In this document: positions 44,286 to 53,231 of the stretch, in pieces
How positions within the stretch are numbered: the first letter of the stretch is position 1
How the letters are laid out: each line of letters starts with the position of its first letter
Assembly: GCF_025854375.1 (NCBI RefSeq)
Contig: NZ_CP107575.1
Location: 992,001-1,056,000, forward strand
Source: Glutamicibacter sp. JL.03c
Lineage (GTDB): Bacteria > Actinomycetota > Actinomycetes > Actinomycetales > Micrococcaceae
DNA: 64,000 nucleotides
Direction: 5' to 3'
The notes under the pieces: generated by a model
Databases searched by the model: none
What the model was told of the DNA's origin: nothing
Seen by the model: the letters and a program-made list of their open reading frames with translations, nothing else
Program-made: the position numbers and the translations under genes

Positions 44286-45353
44286 TCAGTTCACGCCTGT
44301 GCCGGTTTCCAGGACGCGCTGATCGGGAATTCCAGCCGAATCATCGCGCAGAGCGCCAAACGCCACATTGGCGATTGTTGCTCTCGCTTCGCCGTCTGAG
44401 TTTCCGGCCGCAAGAACGAGGGCGTCATCGAAGTCCTCGCGTGCATCGGCAGCAACCTTGTCGAGGTTATCCAGCCCCTTGTCCGGCAGGGCGTAGGCTG
44501 GCTGGCGCAGGTCGGCGCACTGGGTATCGATCACCGAACGCAATGTCTGAAGCTGCTTACCCAACGCGGTGCGCTGTTCTTCAATCCCGTTGACCTCAGC
44601 TGACGAACCACGAGCCGCCTGCAATTGAAGGATGAAATCCAAAGCGTATCCTCGGTCCAGAGCGCGTGCCACAGTTACCGATTCAAGGTCCTTGGCTTCG
44701 CCTACCGGGGTGGAAGGATCGAGAAGATCGCCGGCAGGCAGGCAACTGACTGGCTGGGAATTCTCATCCTGGGTTGTTGCGCTCAGCGGCTGGGCAAGTT
44801 CCGGGACGTTCTTCTCATCCAATGATTCCGAAGCATCGAGTGCATCAAGATTCACCTGGAACGCGATTTCAGAGAGCAGCTGGTTGCGTTCCAGCGTCGG
44901 CTCCTCCAAAGCGGGCATCGAAGCGGAGAAATTCGCAACATCCTGCAACAAGGTTGCGGCTAGTTCAGGGGTGTAGCTTGAAGGGGCCTGCGCGGGGGAG
45001 TCTTCCTCAAATTGCAGCTCTCCGAGCAAGGCGGAGCCCTGGGACAGTGATGCGCCCAGACTCGCCAGTCCTTGGGACTCGTCGCCGTCAGCCAGTTCGG
45101 CTAATTTGTTGGCTCGCGTTGCCAGATCGGCAAGTTCAGCTCCTTGGATCCACAGGGCGCGTTCGTCGTCTGATGCGTCCTTGACCTGTTCTGGCAAACC
45201 ATGATCCACCAGCACGCCATGAAAAACGGTGCTGCCAATTCCCCATGTCACGGCGACGGCAACCACGCCTGCCAGGGCCGGGGCAATCCATCCCGGTGCT
45301 CGGCGTGATGGCCTCTTCTTGCGGTTGGGAAATCGGCGGGAATTTTCAGTCAT
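44286..45353 (-). CDS. DUF4439-like membrane-anchored protein
   Basis: A 355-residue protein: a basic cytoplasmic N-terminus (SRRFPNRKKRPSRRA), one membrane helix (APALAGVVAVAVTWGIGSTVF, about 23-43), and a large acidic, helical external part. The C-terminal ~130 residues (ARALDRGYALDFILQLQAARG; HR-like helix; LRQPAYALPDKG) resemble the ferritin-like DUF4439 domain. Genes of this type lie next to rimP/proS in other Actinobacteria, e.g. Rv2844, which supports the match. The ATG at 45353 is divergent from rimP. Function unknown. Confidence 0.75.
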   Translation of the reverse strand: MTENSRRFPNRKKRPSRRAPGWIAPALAGVVAVAVTWGIGSTVFHGVLVDHGLPEQVKDASDDERALWIQGAELADLATRANKLAELADGDESQGLASLGASLSQGSALLGELQFEEDSPAQAPSSYTPELAATLLQDVANFSASMPALEEPTLERNQLLSEIAFQVNLDALDASESLDEKNVPELAQPLSATTQDENSQPVSCLPAGDLLDPSTPVGEAKDLESVTVARALDRGYALDFILQLQAARGSSAEVNGIEEQRTALGKQLQTLRSVIDTQCADLRQPAYALPDKGLDNLDKVAADAREDFDDALVLAAGNSDGEARATIANVAFGALRDDSAGIPDQRVLETGTGVN

Positions 45354-45527
45354 AGCGATTCGATCATGCCATGATTGACCCGTGTTTCCGGGCAATGGCC
45401 GTGTTGCGCGACACCACGGGGAGAAAAAGTGCGTGAGTTCTTTCACCTGAGACGGTTTGGCAGTTCTCAACGAGCGAAACGCACTATACGCTTAAAGGAC
45501 AACATCGAATAGCGTGGGAGGATATCC

Positions 45528-46094
45528 ATGACCGGAATGCCGGCCGATACCGAACAGGAAGCGCAGCGACTGACTGCTTTGCTTTCCAAGGAAGTAGAAT
45601 CCCACGGGCTTCTCTTAGAAGAAGTGACTTTGCGCCCCTCCGGGAAGCAGATGATCGTCCAGATCATCGTCGACAAAGCCGATGGCCGCAATTCGGTGAC
45701 TCTTGATGAACTCGGTGAGGTTACCACCACCATCTCGAATGCCTTGGACAAGGATGCGGCTTACGCATCGGCGGACCCATATGAGCTCGAAGTGAGCTCC
45801 CCAGGTCTATCCCGCCCGCTGACCGCACAGCGCCACTGGGTGCGAGCCCTGAACCGCATGGTCAAGATCTCCCTCAGTGACGGAACCAAGCTGCGCGGAC
45901 GCCTGCTTGAAGTCAATGACGATGATGTCCTGGTTGCCGAGCACCGTGAGCCGGCCAAAAAAGGCATGAAAACCAAGGTCCTCGATCCTGCCCTGCACGC
46001 TTTTGAAAATATCCGTAAAGCTGTTGTCGATCCAGAACTGAACTTCGATGACGCACTATTAGACACCGTTGATCCTGAAGATTTGGAGGGCTAA
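45528..46094 (+). CDS. rimP: Ribosome maturation factor RimP
   Basis: A 188-residue assembly factor for the 30S subunit. The N-terminal alpha/beta domain has GLLLEEVTLRPSGKQMIVQIIVDK, the middle has YELEVSSPGLSRPLTAQRHW (the RimP signature), and the C-terminal SH3-like domain has RLLEVNDDDVLVAEH. GGGAGG (45517-45522) precedes the ATG. It opens the rimP-nusA-ylxR-infB-rbfA cluster; the nusA GTG is two bases after its stop. Confidence 0.95.
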   Translation: MTGMPADTEQEAQRLTALLSKEVESHGLLLEEVTLRPSGKQMIVQIIVDKADGRNSVTLDELGEVTTTISNALDKDAAYASADPYELEVSSPGLSRPLTAQRHWVRALNRMVKISLSDGTKLRGRLLEVNDDDVLVAEHREPAKKGMKTKVLDPALHAFENIRKAVVDPELNFDDALLDTVDPEDLEG

Positions 46095-46096
46095 GC

Positions 46097-47080
46097 GTGG
46101 ATATCGATCTCAACGCTCTGCGCATTCTGGAAAAAGATCGCGACATCCCCATGGATGTTTTGATCCCGACCATCGAGTCGGCACTGCTGCTGGCTTACAA
46201 CAAGACCGAAGGCGCGATGCCGGGGGCTCGTGCTCAGATTGAGCGCAGCACCGGCCACGTAGCCATCTTGGTTGAGGACCGCGACAACGCTGGCGTGCTG
46301 CTCGGCGAATTCGACGATACCCCTCACGGTTTTGGCCGCATTGCCGCCTCGACCGCACGCCAGGTCATCATGCAGCGACTGCGCGAAGCCGAAGACGCAC
46401 AGGTCGTCGGCGAATACTCCGCACGTGTTGGCACCCTGATTTCCGGCGTCATCCAGCAGGGCTACTCCGCACATATGGTCCAGGTGAAGATCGGCGATCT
46501 TGAAGCGCTGCTGCCTCCTGTCGAGCAGTCCCCGGGCGAGAAGTACATCCACGGCAACCGCCTGCGCGCCTTCGTGGTTTCCGCAGAGCGCGGCAACAAG
46601 GGCCCGGCAGTGACCCTGTCGCGTTCGCACCCAGGCATGGTGCGCCTGCTGTTCGAAATGGAAGTTCCGGAAATCGCAGACGGCACCGTTGTGGTCGAAG
46701 CGCTGGCTCGCGAAGCTGGCCACCGTACCAAGATCGCCGTGCGCGCCACCAAGCCTGGGGTGAACGCCAAGGGCGCCTGCATCGGCGAAATGGGCACCCG
46801 CGTGCGCGCCGTGATGAACGAACTGAACGACGAGAAGATCGACATCGTTGACTACAACGAGGATCCAGCGAAGTTCATCGCAGCGGCCCTGTCGCCATCC
46901 AAGGTGGTCTCAGTCGAGATCCTGGATGAGGCCGAACGCCGTGCCCGCGTGGTGGTTCCTGACTCCCAGCTGTCGCTGGCTATTGGCAAGGAGGGGCAGA
47001 ACGCCCGCCTGGCTGCCAAGCTGACCGGCTGGCGCATTGACATCTTGGCTGCATCCGGTGGCAAGGAGCCGCAGCTCTAA
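46097..47080 (+). CDS. nusA: Transcription termination/antitermination factor NusA
   Basis: A 327-residue NusA, the short actinobacterial form without C-terminal acidic repeats. Domains in order: the RNA polymerase-binding N-terminal domain (1-110), S1 (about 115-180, with [22 protein letters not shown]), KH1 (about 200-265; [28 protein letters not shown] in part) and KH2 (about 270-327; [24 protein letters not shown]). It starts with GTG 46097, almost abutting rimP. Confidence 0.96.
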   Translation: MDIDLNALRILEKDRDIPMDVLIPTIESALLLAYNKTEGAMPGARAQIERSTGHVAILVEDRDNAGVLLGEFDDTPHGFGRIAASTARQVIMQRLREAEDAQVVGEYSARVGTLISGVIQQGYSAHMVQVKIGDLEALLPPVEQSPGEKYIHGNRLRAFVVSAERGNKGPAVTLSRSHPGMVRLLFEMEVPEIADGTVVVEALAREAGHRTKIAVRATKPGVNAKGACIGEMGTRVRAVMNELNDEKIDIVDYNEDPAKFIAAALSPSKVVSVEILDEAERRARVVVPDSQLSLAIGKEGQNARLAAKLTGWRIDILAASGGKEPQL

Positions 47081-47171
47081 ACGCGTTGCACCAGGAAAAG
47101 CTAGGATGACGCCAGGTAGCCATGGTGACGTGTGAGCCAGAACTCATGCGCGCTATGGCCGCTAAACGCGC

Positions 47172-47177
47172 TAGACT
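47172..47177 (+). promoter_or_regulatory. Possible -10 box for leaderless ylxR
   Basis: TAGACT fits TANNNT and lies five bases before the ATG at 47183. No Shine-Dalgarno precedes that ATG. If real, ylxR-infB has an internal promoter beyond nusA. Confidence 0.4.
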
Positions 47178-47182
47178 AGTAG

Positions 47183-47542
47183 ATGGCTCGTATAACTAGG
47201 GAAGGTGGCGACGGCGCTCGCATGAAGCTGCATCAGCAACGAACGTGCATTGGCTGTCGAACTGTCACCGGTAAAAACGAGCTACTACGCTGGGTCCTCA
47301 ATGACGGCGCACCACTGCGTGTGGTGAGCCTGGATCTGCAGGGTTCCGCCTCCGGGCGGGGAACCTGGACCCACGGAACAGAAAAGTGTGTGCGGCAAGC
47401 TGTGCAGCGCAAGGCGTTCGCGCGGACCTTCCGGTCTGCTGTGGACGATTCGCAGGTAGTGCAGGAATTTACCGCATACGAAGATCAGCTGGCAGTACGC
47501 CAGCAATCTGGCAAACATGATGAAAGCGGGTCAGAAATCTGA
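47183..47542 (+). CDS. ylxR: YlxR (DUF448) RNA-binding protein
   Basis: A 119-residue protein of the nusA-infB operon. The family motif RTCIGCRTVTGKNELLRWV is near residues 20-38, and GRGTWTHGTEKCVRQAVQRKAFARTFR follows. Members are proposed nucleoid-associated or RNA-binding regulators. ATG 47183 may be a leaderless start; ATG 47222 (MKLHQQRTCIGC) is the alternative and gives a protein closer to the usual length of about 100 residues. Confidence 0.9.
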   Translation: MARITREGGDGARMKLHQQRTCIGCRTVTGKNELLRWVLNDGAPLRVVSLDLQGSASGRGTWTHGTEKCVRQAVQRKAFARTFRSAVDDSQVVQEFTAYEDQLAVRQQSGKHDESGSEI

Positions 47543-47653
47543 TGGCAACCCGATGAGTCGGCAATGTTGAGCGCACAACGATGAATTATCAGTTCTGCGT
47601 GATCCACCGTGCGACGGAAGAATTTCACGAATTACACAGCTGATTTGCCAGAC

Positions 47654-47715
47654 CTCCTGTATTAAAGATTTTTTCTTTGGACCCGGGGTTTGAGCAGATC
47701 ACATCAATACAGGAG
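47654..47715 (+). promoter_or_regulatory. Potential RBS-masking stem in the infB leader
   Basis: CTCCTGTATT (47654-47663) is the exact reverse complement of AATACAGGAG (47706-47715), and the right arm contains the infB Shine-Dalgarno AGGAG. The 42-nt loop contains a T-run (GATTTTTTCTTT) and CCCGGG. Folding would hide the ribosome-binding site. Confidence 0.5.
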
Positions 47716-47719
47716 AGAT

Positions 47720-50650
47720 GTGGCTAAACCCCGCGTTCACGAGCTCGCGAAAGAGCTCGGAATCACTTCAAAAGAAGCACTAACCAAATTGCAGGACATG
47801 GGCGAATTCGTTCGCTCGGCATCCTCGACCGTTGAGCCTCCAGTAGCGCGCAAGCTGCGCGATGCCTTCCCGGGTTCGAACAATGCCGCTGCTGCCAAGC
47901 CGGCAGCCGCGAAGCCCGCAACCCCGGGCGCGCCAAAGCCGGCTTCCAAGCCAGCTGCGACCCCGGGCGCAAGCACCGCTGCAAAGCCAGGTGCCAAGCC
48001 TGCCGCTGCCACCCCGGCACCGGCTGCTCCAGCGACCCCAGCAGCGCCAGCGCCTAAGGCAACCCCGGGCGCACCGCTGCCAGGTGCAGCGCCGAAGCCA
48101 GGCAGCAAGCCGGGTCCGAAGCCAGGGGCACCACGCCCAGGCAACAACCCGTTCTCCTCCCAGCAGGGCATGCGTTCGACTGATTCCGGCGAACGCCGTG
48201 GCCAGAACCGCGACGGCAACCGTGCACCACGTCCGGGCGCTCCACGCCCGGGCGGTCCACGCCCGGGGAACAACCCGTTCTCTTCCCAGCAGGGAATGCG
48301 TGGCGAAGGCGGACAGGGAGGCCAGGGCGGCCCACGTCCACCACGCGACGGCCAGCGCGGCCCACGTCCAGGCGGACAGGGCCAGGGCGGCCCACGTCCA
48401 CCACGCGACGGACAGGGCGGTCCACGTCCAGCACGCGACGGACAGCGTAGCCCACGCCCAGCAGGCCAGGGCGGTCCACGTCCTGCCGGCCAGGGTGGCC
48501 CACGTCCAGCAGGCGCAGGCGCTGGCGGTCCACGTCCAGGCGCAGGTGCAGGAACCACCGCAACCCCACGCATGATGCCTAACCGCACCGATCGTCCAGC
48601 CCCAGCAGGCGGCGGACGTCCAGGTGCCGGTGGCGGCGGACGCGGTCGCCCAGGCGGCGGCAACGGTGGCGGAACCGGTGGCGGCTTCCGCCCAGGTGCA
48701 CCACGCGGTCGCGGTGGCGTTGGCGGTGCCTTCGGCAAGGGAGGCGCCGGTCGCGGCAAGCAGCGCAAGTCCAAGCGCGCAAAGCGCCAGGAACTGGAGC
48801 AGATGAGCGTTCCGTCGCTGGGCGGCGTGAACGTACCTCGCGGTACCGGCGACACCGAGATCCGTCTGCGTCGTGGTGCTTCGATCACCGACTTCGCTGA
48901 CAAGATTGGCGCAAACCCGGCCGCACTGGTCACCGTGCTTTTCCACCTCGGCGAAATGGCTACGGCCACCCAGTCGCTGGATGAGGCAACCTTCGAAGTA
49001 CTCGGCGAAGAGCTGGGCTACAAGGTCCTGGTTGTCTCCCCAGAGGACGAGGACAAGGAACTGCTCGAAGGCTTCGGCCTTGACCTGGAAGCTGAGCTCG
49101 AAGCTGAAGGCGAAGACGTGCTCGAAGAGCGCGCTCCAGTCATCACCATCATGGGCCACGTTGACCACGGTAAGACCCGACTGCTGGATGCCATCCGCCA
49201 GTCGAACGTCATCGAGGGCGAGCACGGCGGTATCACCCAGCACATCGGCGCATACCAGATCAACCATGAGCACGAGGGCCGCGATCGCGCGATGACCTTC
49301 ATCGATACCCCGGGTCACGAGGCGTTCACCGCCATGCGTGCTCGTGGTGCCGAGGTCACCGACGTCGCCGTTCTGGTTGTCGCTGCGGATGATGGCGTCA
49401 TGCCACAGACCGTGGAAGCGTTGAACCACGCACAGGCTGCTGGCGTGCCGATCATCGTCGCAGTGAACAAGATCGATAAGGAAGGCGCTAACCCGGACAA
49501 GGTCATGGGTCAGCTCACCGAATACGGTCTGGTTCCTGAAGAATACGGTGGCGACACCATGTTCGTGAAGGTTTCGGCACTGCAGAAGCAGGGTATCGAC
49601 GAGCTGCTCGACGCCGTCCTGCTGACCAGCGATGTCCTGGAACTGAAGGCCAACCCGGACAAGTCCGCTCGTGGTGTAGCCATTGAAGCGAACCTGGATA
49701 AGGGCCGCGGTTCGGTTGTCACCGTCCTGGTCCAGTCCGGTACCTTGTGCGTCGGCGACACCATGGTTGTGGGTACCGCCCACGGCCGCGTGCGTGCCAT
49801 GTTCAACGAAAACGGCGAGAACCTCGACGTGGCACTGCCATCGCGTCCGGTCCAGGTCCTGGGCATGTCCTCGGTGCCTCGCGCCGGCGACGGCTTCTTG
49901 ATCACCGAAGACGAGCGCACCGCACGCCAGATCGCTGACAAGCGCGAAACCGCAGAGCGCAACGCCCTGCTGGCCAAGCGTCGCAAGCGCATCACGCTGG
50001 AAGACTTCGATAAGGCTGTTGCAGACGGCAAGATCGATACGCTGAACCTGATCCTGAAGGGTGACGCTTCGGGTGCCGTTGAAGCACTGGAAGATTCGCT
50101 GATGAAGATCGAGGTTGGCGACGACGTTCAGCTGCGCGTGATCCACCGCGGTGTTGGTGCTATCACCCAGAACGACGTCAACCTGGCTACCGTGGACAAC
50201 GCCATCATCATTGGCTTCAACGTCCGCCCAGCCGAGCGTGTGTCTGAACTGGCTGACAAAGAAGGCGTGGATATGCGCTTTTACTCGGTCATCTACTCCG
50301 CTATCGACGACATCGAAGCAGCGCTCAAGGGCATGCTCAAGCCGGAATACGAAGAAGTGGCCCTCGGTACCGCCGAGATCCGCATGGTCTTCCGTTCCTC
50401 GAAGTTCGGCAACATCGCCGGTTCGATCATCCGCTCGGGCACCATCAAGCGCAATTCCAAGGCTCGCCTGGTACGCGATGGCAACGTGGTGGGCGACAAC
50501 CTGTCGATCGACTCGCTGCGCCGTGAAAAGGACGACGTCACCGAGGTGCGCGAAGGCTTCGAATGCGGTATCGGCCTGGGGTCGTTCAACGACATCAAGG
50601 AAGGCGACATCATCGAGACCTTCGAGATGCGCGAAAAGCCACGCGACTAA
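47720..50650 (+). CDS. infB: Translation initiation factor IF-2
   Basis: A 976-residue IF-2. The N-terminus has the IF2_N motif [20 protein letters not shown] (4-23). Residues about 60-350 are low-complexity Pro/Ala/Lys then Gly/Pro/Arg-rich repeats. A second IF2_N region (about 385-440) and the GTPase domain follow: G1 GHVDHGKT (479-486), G3 DTPGHE, G4 NKID. Domains II-IV end in [12 protein letters not shown] 47720 is preferred over an in-frame start at 47690 because AGGAGAG (47711-47717) precedes it. Confidence 0.96.
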   Translation: MAKPRVHELAKELGITSKEALTKLQDMGEFVRSASSTVEPPVARKLRDAFPGSNNAAAAKPAAAKPATPGAPKPASKPAATPGASTAAKPGAKPAAATPAPAAPATPAAPAPKATPGAPLPGAAPKPGSKPGPKPGAPRPGNNPFSSQQGMRSTDSGERRGQNRDGNRAPRPGAPRPGGPRPGNNPFSSQQGMRGEGGQGGQGGPRPPRDGQRGPRPGGQGQGGPRPPRDGQGGPRPARDGQRSPRPAGQGGPRPAGQGGPRPAGAGAGGPRPGAGAGTTATPRMMPNRTDRPAPAGGGRPGAGGGGRGRPGGGNGGGTGGGFRPGAPRGRGGVGGAFGKGGAGRGKQRKSKRAKRQELEQMSVPSLGGVNVPRGTGDTEIRLRRGASITDFADKIGANPAALVTVLFHLGEMATATQSLDEATFEVLGEELGYKVLVVSPEDEDKELLEGFGLDLEAELEAEGEDVLEERAPVITIMGHVDHGKTRLLDAIRQSNVIEGEHGGITQHIGAYQINHEHEGRDRAMTFIDTPGHEAFTAMRARGAEVTDVAVLVVAADDGVMPQTVEALNHAQAAGVPIIVAVNKIDKEGANPDKVMGQLTEYGLVPEEYGGDTMFVKVSALQKQGIDELLDAVLLTSDVLELKANPDKSARGVAIEANLDKGRGSVVTVLVQSGTLCVGDTMVVGTAHGRVRAMFNENGENLDVALPSRPVQVLGMSSVPRAGDGFLITEDERTARQIADKRETAERNALLAKRRKRITLEDFDKAVADGKIDTLNLILKGDASGAVEALEDSLMKIEVGDDVQLRVIHRGVGAITQNDVNLATVDNAIIIGFNVRPAERVSELADKEGVDMRFYSVIYSAIDDIEAALKGMLKPEYEEVALGTAEIRMVFRSSKFGNIAGSIIRSGTIKRNSKARLVRDGNVVGDNLSIDSLRREKDDVTEVREGFECGIGLGSFNDIKEGDIIETFEMREKPRD
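48120..48780 (+). repeat. Gly/Pro/Arg-rich coding repeats in IF-2
   Basis: Tandem, imperfect units such as [20 protein letters not shown] and GGPRPAGQ, plus two copies of [14 protein letters not shown], encoded by near-identical DNA (GGCGGTCCACGTCCA-like). They are in frame, so the length can vary without breaking the gene. This linker is expected to be disordered. Confidence 0.8.
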
Positions 50651-50686
50651 TTGCTTCACGGCACTTAGCAGTGTGACTCACTGATT

Positions 50687-50732
50687 CGTGGGCGTTTGAT
50701 CGATAAGCTTTGGTCAAGCGCCCACGAGTTTT
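50687..50732 (+). terminator. Terminator after infB
   Basis: CGTGGGCGTTTGATC pairs with GGTCAAGCGCCCACG (one G-T wobble), then AGTTTT. rbfA starts 20 bases later, so it may be a partial terminator. Confidence 0.75.
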
Positions 50733-50751
50733 GAACCATTAGGAGAGAACC

Positions 50752-51186
50752 ATGGCTGATTCCGCCCGCGCCGCACGCCTAGCCAAGCGCGTGCAGGTCC
50801 TCATGGCCCAGTCGCTGCGCAACGTCATCAAGGATGAGCGCATCGACAATGTCACCGTGACCGACGCCCGCGTCACCAACGACCTGCAGCACGCCACCGT
50901 GTACTACACCGTCTTTGGCGACGACCAAATGAAGAAGGATATCGCCGAAATGCTCGAAAAGCGCGGCGGTGCGCTGCGCAAGGAATTGGGCCGCAACCTG
51001 ACCATTCGTCTGACCCCGACGCTGGCCTTCGTGGCCGACGAGATCCCTGAGGGTGCCTCGCACCTTGAGGAATTGCTGGCCAAGGCCCGCGAGAAGGACG
51101 CTGAGGTCGCAGCTCTGCGCGAAGGCAAGGACTTCGCCGGCGAACAGGACCCCTACAAGAAGGACGAGGCCGCCGAAGAAGCCTAA
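50752..51186 (+). CDS. rbfA: Ribosome-binding factor A
   Basis: A 144-residue 30S maturation factor with one KH-like domain: RAARLAKRVQVLMAQSLRNVIKDERI, VTVTDARVTNDLQHATVYYTVFGDD, GALRKELGRNLTIRLTPTLAFVADE. AGGAGAG (50741-50747) precedes the ATG. In many relatives truB comes next; here a 6-kb block separates them. Confidence 0.95.
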   Translation: MADSARAARLAKRVQVLMAQSLRNVIKDERIDNVTVTDARVTNDLQHATVYYTVFGDDQMKKDIAEMLEKRGGALRKELGRNLTIRLTPTLAFVADEIPEGASHLEELLAKAREKDAEVAALREGKDFAGEQDPYKKDEAAEEA

Positions 51187-51215
51187 GGGCTTCTGGGCTG
51201 GGCCCTTCCTGGGCC

Positions 51216-51256
51216 AGCGCCCCGGACAACACGCATCGCGTGCTGGCCGGGGCGCT
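51216..51256 (+). terminator. Terminator after rbfA
   Basis: AGCGCCCCGG (51216-51225) pairs with CCGGGGCGCT (51247-51256), with an inner ACGC/GCGT stem. TTT follows at 51261. Confidence 0.7.
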
Positions 51257-51373
51257 GTGCTTTAAGCCCGGTGCCCCTCGTAGCGAAGCGGGAATCCGGG
51301 CAAGGGGCTGGTCGCCGGGCAGGCCGTGCGATAGCGTGGTCAAAACCGCCGGATCCGACCAAAGGTGCCGCAC

Positions 51374-51820
51374 ATGCCAGAATTCACTACAACGCTCAGC
51401 GCCACTGGCGGGAACAACGTGGGCATCGTCGTTCCCGATGACATCGTGCTCGGATTCGGCCGTGGCAAACGCGTCCCGGTCGTTGTGTGCATTGACGGGG
51501 ACTACACCTACCGGAGCAGCATTTCTTCCATGCACGGGCAGTTCCTGATTTCCTTCAACGCTGAAACCAGGGCGGCCACCGGCAAGGGCGCGGGCGACGA
51601 AGCCAGGGTCAACCTCGAACTGGACGAAGAGCCGCGGACCGTCGAAGTACCGGAACCGCTGGCCGTGCTGCTCTCCGCGGAGCCGGAACTTCTTGAAGCC
51701 TGGAACAAGCTGTCCTACAGCAAGCAGCGAGGCCACGTGGATCCCATCGTGGCGGCCCGCGGCGAAGACACCAGGACGCGCCGGGTCGAAAAGGTGATCA
51801 AGGTGCTGCGCAGCCAGTAG
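51374..51820 (+). CDS. DUF1905/YdeI-type protein
   Basis: A 148-residue protein with an N-terminal DUF1905 beta-barrel-like domain (FTTTLSATGGNNVGIVVPDDIVLGFGRGKRVPVVVCIDG in part, GQFLISFNAETR) and a C-terminal YdeI/OmpD-associated helical segment (LLEAWNKLSYSKQRGHVDPIVAARGEDTRTRRVEKVIKVLR in part). Family function is unclear. ATG 51374 is assumed; GTG 51365 is also possible. No operon partner is evident. Confidence 0.8.
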   Translation: MPEFTTTLSATGGNNVGIVVPDDIVLGFGRGKRVPVVVCIDGDYTYRSSISSMHGQFLISFNAETRAATGKGAGDEARVNLELDEEPRTVEVPEPLAVLLSAEPELLEAWNKLSYSKQRGHVDPIVAARGEDTRTRRVEKVIKVLRSQ

Positions 51821-51998
51821 CCCGCAACGCGAAGTGGTGGTCCCGCGGTGAACCGGTCCACGTGGCCAAGGCGTGGGGTGAAATGCTGTCCGGTTCGTGC
51901 GCGAGCCTCGGGAGATTCAAGAGCACCGGGCAAGCAAAGGGCAGTCGATCCCGGCTGTCGGGGAATCGGCCGGCCGGCACGGGACAGCTGTCACAGGT

Positions 51999-52460
51999 TC
52001 ACGATGAGTCTGCCTCAGGCTGATGCCGATCCAGGTTCGGGCGCAAGCTTTCCAGGATTTTCTTCAATTGCGCGAAGTCTGCGGCACCGATCAGCTGCGA
52101 CCAGCGGTGCTCGATGCCTCGTTCAATGACGCGAGCGGCCTGCTGGGCGGCATGGCCCCGATCGGTCAGCAGCACTCGTTGGGCACGTGCATCCTTGGGG
52201 TCTGGCTGAATTTGCACCAGGCCAGAGCTTTTCAGCTCCTTGAGCAGATAGGCCGCGCTTTGCTTGGTGATTCCAGCAGCCTCTGCCAGCTCAGTCAGCC
52301 GGCTGCCCTGTTGGGCGATGCGCGCCGCTAGCCGGCCCTGTGCCATAGTGAACTGAAAACCTTGTTCATGCAGCTCGGCGACGATTTCTTCTTCGAAGGC
52401 CCGTTGCGCAATGAACAGAAGCGTTCCAACCGAAATTTCCTGGGGCGATTCCATTGACAT
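51999..52460 (-). CDS. MarR-family transcriptional regulator 2
   Basis: A 153-residue MarR-type wHTH protein: QFTMAQGRLAARIAQQGSRLTELAEAAGITKQSAAYLLKELKSSGLVQIQPDPKDARAQRVLLTDRG covers the winged helix (about 35-105; only its extent is quoted in pieces here: LTELAEAAGITKQSAAYLL, DPKDARAQRVLLTDRG). It is divergent from a DinB-like gene. A TATTCT -10 lies seven bases before the ATG at 52460 and no Shine-Dalgarno is present, so the mRNA is probably leaderless. Confidence 0.9.
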   Translation of the reverse strand: MSMESPQEISVGTLLFIAQRAFEEEIVAELHEQGFQFTMAQGRLAARIAQQGSRLTELAEAAGITKQSAAYLLKELKSSGLVQIQPDPKDARAQRVLLTDRGHAAQQAARVIERGIEHRWSQLIGAADFAQLKKILESLRPNLDRHQPEADSS

Positions 52461-52467
52461 AGTAGTA

Positions 52468-52490
52468 AGAATAGCTGACTATTTAGTCAG
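52468..52490. promoter_or_regulatory. MarR2 promoter and operator
   Basis: On the minus strand TATTCT (52473-52468) is seven bases before ATG 52460. An inverted repeat CTGACTA-TT-TAGTCAG (52475-52490) adjoins it, and a half-site CTGACTA recurs at 52496-52502. This is a likely autoregulatory operator that also faces the divergent gene. Confidence 0.6.
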
Positions 52491-52519
52491 GGGCACTGAC
52501 TACTTGGGAGGACGCGCGG

Positions 52520-53179
52520 GTGATGAACAAGGGGCAGATCTGGGAAACCGTCATTGAGCAGCGGTTGCAGCTTGCAGGGATTCTGCGCAAGCTTGATCCC
52601 GAGCAATGGGCGATACCATCCCTGTGTGTCGGGTGGACGGTGCAAGACGTCGCCGCACACGTGATCAGCGCTCCGCAGCTGGGCCCCGCCGCCATCCTGA
52701 AACTGATGCCGCAGATGCTGCGCTACGGCTACAACGGCACGACGCTGCGTGACGGGCAGCGGCGTGGACGGGCCGGGGTAGCATCCATACTCAGCCAATT
52801 CGATCGCTTTGCAACGGTGCCTCGTGGACCGGCCGTGGTGAGCATGCGCGAAACCCTGACCGATTCCTTGGTGCATTTCCAGGATATCGTTCGCCCCTTG
52901 TCCATTGAGCAGGGCATGCCATTGGTAGCCGCGGTGGAGGTCGCGCGCCGGTTGGCGCACACGGGACTCTTGCTCGGAAGCCGCCCCATGCTCAAATCCC
53001 TGCGCATGGTGGCCACTGACGCCGATTACAGCCAGGGCAGTGGCGAAGAGATCTCAGGTCCCATCACCGAACTGGTCATGTTGCGGTCCGGACGGGCACC
53101 GCGCTGGGAGCTGCTGCAAGGACCAGGCGTTGACGTGGCCCGTGAAAAGTGGCTCGCTCGGCGTCCCTCCGAAGCCTAG
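52520..53179 (+). CDS. Maleylpyruvate isomerase-like (DinB/MDMPI, TIGR03083) protein
   Basis: A 219-residue helical-bundle protein. The N-terminus (QRLQLAGILRKLDPEQWAIPSLCVGWTVQDVAAHVISAPQ, quoted in part: SLCVGWTVQDVAAHV) is the MDMPI_N/DinB signature, with a His of the metal site in AAHV. A second His is in LVHFQDIVRPL. The family uses mycothiol or another thiol for isomerase or transferase reactions in Actinobacteria. The start is GTG 52520 or ATG 52523, behind GGAGGA (52507-52512). MarR2 probably regulates it. Confidence 0.82.
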   Translation: MMNKGQIWETVIEQRLQLAGILRKLDPEQWAIPSLCVGWTVQDVAAHVISAPQLGPAAILKLMPQMLRYGYNGTTLRDGQRRGRAGVASILSQFDRFATVPRGPAVVSMRETLTDSLVHFQDIVRPLSIEQGMPLVAAVEVARRLAHTGLLLGSRPMLKSLRMVATDADYSQGSGEEISGPITELVMLRSGRAPRWELLQGPGVDVAREKWLARRPSEA

Positions 53180-53231
53180 CCAATGCCACAGGCTGCTAGC
53201 CTCGGAGGGGCGAGACTGAATATCGGTTGGA

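Noticed and set aside
47780-50659. 959-codon minus-strand ORF opposite infB
   Set aside because: Antisense shadow of the repeat-rich infB gene; Trp/Ala-rich low-complexity with no domain.
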